Source of the DNA: JBFLYZ01 sp040756415
Lineage (GTDB): Bacteria > Bacteroidota > Bacteroidia > JADZBD01
Length of the DNA stretch: 61,602 nucleotides
Direction of reading: 5' to 3'
Assembly (NCBI GenBank): GCA_040756415.1
Contig: JBFLYZ010000017.1
Span: 1 to 61,602 of the forward strand
Part shown: one piece after another, positions 60,095-61,602 of the stretch
Position numbering within the stretch: the first letter of the stretch is position 1
Layout of the letters: every line of letters starts with the position of its first letter
Notes under the pieces: generated by a model
Databases searched by the model: none
What the model saw: the letters and a program-made list of their open reading frames with translations, nothing else
What the model was told of the DNA's origin: nothing
Made by a program: the position numbers and the translations under genes

Positions 60095-60884
60095 ATTTCA
60101 GTTCCGGGGGAATGAGGCACACCGGGATCGGCCTCATCTTGTGGGCATTCATCGTGTTGAATCGCCTGTAAATGGCTATGACCTCTTTTTTCCGGGCATC
60201 CAGCGCTTCGATCCGGCCGGCAGGAGGGTTTTCCTCCAGGAACTTCATGGCCCATTCCAGCTCATCGTAGCTGGCACCTATCTGGTCCTCATCGGTACGT
60301 TTATCCTGCCACAGCCCGTCAGTAGGCGCTGCGGCCAGAATATTCTGTGAAATGCCCAGCTCGCGGGCCAGGGCGTACACCTCGCTCTTCATGAGGTCAG
60401 CGATCGGGGAAAGGTCTACGGCCCCATCGCCATATTTCGTGAAAAATCCCACCCCGAAATCCTCCACCTTGTTGCCGGTCCCCGCAACCAGAAGCCTGTG
60501 GCCGCCAGCATAGGCGTACAGGGCGATCATGCGCAGGCGCGCGCGGGTATTGGCCATGGTCAGGTGATGCGTGGTCACCTCGTTGGGGAAAAGCGATTGC
60601 AGTTTAAGGAACACTTCGGTGAGCTCGATCTCGTCACCGCTCACATTGCTGAAATTCGTTTTGAGCCATTCAATATGCTCTTTGGCCCGGTCGTCATGTT
60701 CTTTGTGCTGCAGGATAGGCATGTTCAGGGCGATCACCTTTTTTCCCGTGAGCGCGCAAAGCGTGGAGGTAAGAGCGGAATCGATGCCTCCTGAAATGCC
60801 TACCGCGAAGCCGTTTGTTCCGGAAGCATCGCTGTACTCGCGCAGCCAGCCGACAATATGCTCGATCACTTTTTTGTGTTCCAT
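60093..60884 (-). CDS. nadE: Ammonia-dependent NAD synthetase
   Basis: 263 residues with no N-terminal glutaminase (nitrilase) domain, so ammonia is the likely nitrogen donor. The PP-loop ATP motif is GISGGIDSALTS. Further landmarks are TMANTRARLRMIALYAYA, VAGTGNKVEDFGVGFFTKYGDGAVDLSPI and LWQDKRTDEDQIGASYDELE. It amidates nicotinic acid adenine dinucleotide to NAD. Cytoplasmic. It starts directly after the terminator of the upstream barrel gene. Confidence 0.95.
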   Translation of the reverse strand: MEHKKVIEHIVGWLREYSDASGTNGFAVGISGGIDSALTSTLCALTGKKVIALNMPILQHKEHDDRAKEHIEWLKTNFSNVSGDEIELTEVFLKLQSLFPNEVTTHHLTMANTRARLRMIALYAYAGGHRLLVAGTGNKVEDFGVGFFTKYGDGAVDLSPIADLMKSEVYALARELGISQNILAAAPTDGLWQDKRTDEDQIGASYDELEWAMKFLEENPPAGRIEALDARKKEVIAIYRRFNTMNAHKMRPIPVCLIPPELK

Positions 60885-60914
60885 AAAAAAATCCCCCGCT
60901 ACGGGCGGGGGATT
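60884..60914 (-). terminator. Terminator of the outer membrane protein gene
   Basis: AATCCCCCGC/GCGGGGGATT perfect 10-bp stem with a 5-nt loop, then a T-run on the minus strand that reaches the nadE start. Confidence 0.85.
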
Positions 60915-60935
60915 AAAATTAGGAATATTATCGCT

Positions 60936-61602
60936 TCAGAACAGCATGCCTACCGTAAGCGCAATATTGCTGGCGGCCGCATTTTGAGGATAAGGCGTTG
61001 GTGAGGTAGTGGCTGTGCCATCGTTCTTGACCAGGTACTTCGACTCTTTCGTCAGAACATTTGAAAAGCCGTAATTGAACCCCAGGCCGAACACCAGCGA
61101 GGTAGTGCCTGACAGGTTATATTCCGCACCGCCCCCAACTTGAAGCTGAAAACGGAACAGCTTCATATCATCCGTATTATCCAGGTCAGTAAGGCTCGAC
61201 TTGGGCTTCTGGGCCGTGCGCTGGGTCACATTATCATTTACCTTGGCCTTCAGGCGAAAGGAAGAGTTCAGCCCGAACTTCATAAAGTAGGTCATGCCCC
61301 CAATATCCTTGGTCTTCATTTTCAGGCAGAACGGCAGGGTAACATAATTGGTGCGGTAAACCCGGTCATTCAGTTGATAGAACACCACGTTGCTTTTACC
61401 TGCGGCTGCCGTATCACTGAAAGGAAGCAGCACCTGGTCCTTGGTATTAAAATAGTAGCTGGCCGAGGTGTCCAGGAAGTTAAGATAACCTCTGTCATAA
61501 TCGATCTGCAGGCCGGTGGCGATCACCGCTACCGCGTTCAGGCGGAACTCCACCGACATACCCCAGGCAAAGCCTACTTTTGAGCCGGCCTTTTCCAGTT
61601 TT
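60936..61602 (-). CDS. Outer membrane beta-barrel protein (5' end cut by window)
   Basis: The minus-strand frame is open through the window edge. An ATG at 61559 is internal: the residues before it (GSKVGFAWGMSVEFRLN) read as barrel strand, so the true start lies outside. At least 221 residues are visible. Alternating strands such as GMSVEFRLNAVAVIATGLQ, DRVYRTNYVTLPFCLKMKT, GGAEYNLSGTTSLVFGLGFNYGF and the end ALTVGMLF fit the porin/PorT-like small barrel family (DUF-type OMP_b-brl). Outer membrane; function unknown. Confidence 0.8.
   Translation of the reverse strand, partial: KLEKAGSKVGFAWGMSVEFRLNAVAVIATGLQIDYDRGYLNFLDTSASYYFNTKDQVLLPFSDTAAAGKSNVVFYQLNDRVYRTNYVTLPFCLKMKTKDIGGMTYFMKFGLNSSFRLKAKVNDNVTQRTAQKPKSSLTDLDNTDDMKLFRFQLQVGGGAEYNLSGTTSLVFGLGFNYGFSNVLTKESKYLVKNDGTATTSPTPYPQNAAASNIALTVGMLF

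Overview
The window is a stretch of a Bacteroidota chromosome. Four things point there: secreted proteins that end in type IX secretion (T9SS, Por) sorting domains; repeated TAnnTTTG promoter -7 boxes lying very close to start codons; Bacteroidota-style neighbourhoods (purH-mreBCD-mrdA-rodA, and coaX-outer membrane protein-lptC-CNNM/CorC-ppiD); and a complete TPP-riboswitch thiamin operon. Genus and family cannot be fixed from sequence reading alone. Most of the DNA is moderately GC-rich, ordinary housekeeping chromosome. Two blocks are visibly AT-richer and look acquired or fast-evolving: about 13.3-16.55 kb and about 36.1-37.2 kb.

Layout. 1-1492: 3' part of a CotH-like secreted protein (minus). 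1830-6389: hypothetical protein, cytidine deaminase, orphan histidine kinase and phosphoglycerate mutase (plus). 6745-8784: secreted protein with a tail-fibre S74 chaperone domain followed by a T9SS tail. 9001-13195: two small unknown genes, then a large beta-propeller/amidohydrolase fusion (minus). 13359-16551: AT-rich array in which two T9SS beta-propeller genes each sit directly behind the decayed C-terminus of an S74/T9SS-type protein. 16561-21521: DinB-like protein, RecG, PDH E2 and E1-alpha (minus). 21850-28611: thiamin operon thiS-thiC-(TenI-like)-thiD-thiE-thiG-thiH-thiF behind a TPP riboswitch (minus). 28676-29335: small membrane protein, remnant of a tRNA 3' end, tRNA-Phe. 29401-36058: pantothenate kinase, outer membrane protein, LptC, small membrane protein, CNNM/CorC transporter, PpiD (plus). 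36304-37164: AT-rich DUF3800 insertion. 37228-44287: purH and the rod-shape/elongasome operon (minus). 44481-46071: lone MacB-type permease and a small membrane protein. 46208-54916: Mfd, fructose bisphosphatase, GNAT acetyltransferase, aspartate kinase, D-2-hydroxyacid dehydrogenase, MgtE. 55000-61602: T9SS esterase, DUF2585 protein, FadL-type protein, trypsin-like protease, NAD synthetase, and a partial outer-membrane barrel.

The most instructive signals are three. First, the thiamin riboswitch has a visible expression platform: a hairpin holds the thiS Shine-Dalgarno and start codon, and a perfect 9-bp complement links the riboswitch P1 5' strand to that hairpin. Second, T9SS cargo genes repeatedly collapse into signal-peptide/C-terminal-domain scars (13359, 15032, 46076). 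Third, an 18-bp copy of the tRNA-Phe 3' end lies 170 bp beyond the tRNA gene. No CRISPR array, insertion sequence, phage module or wholly new multi-gene system could be supported.
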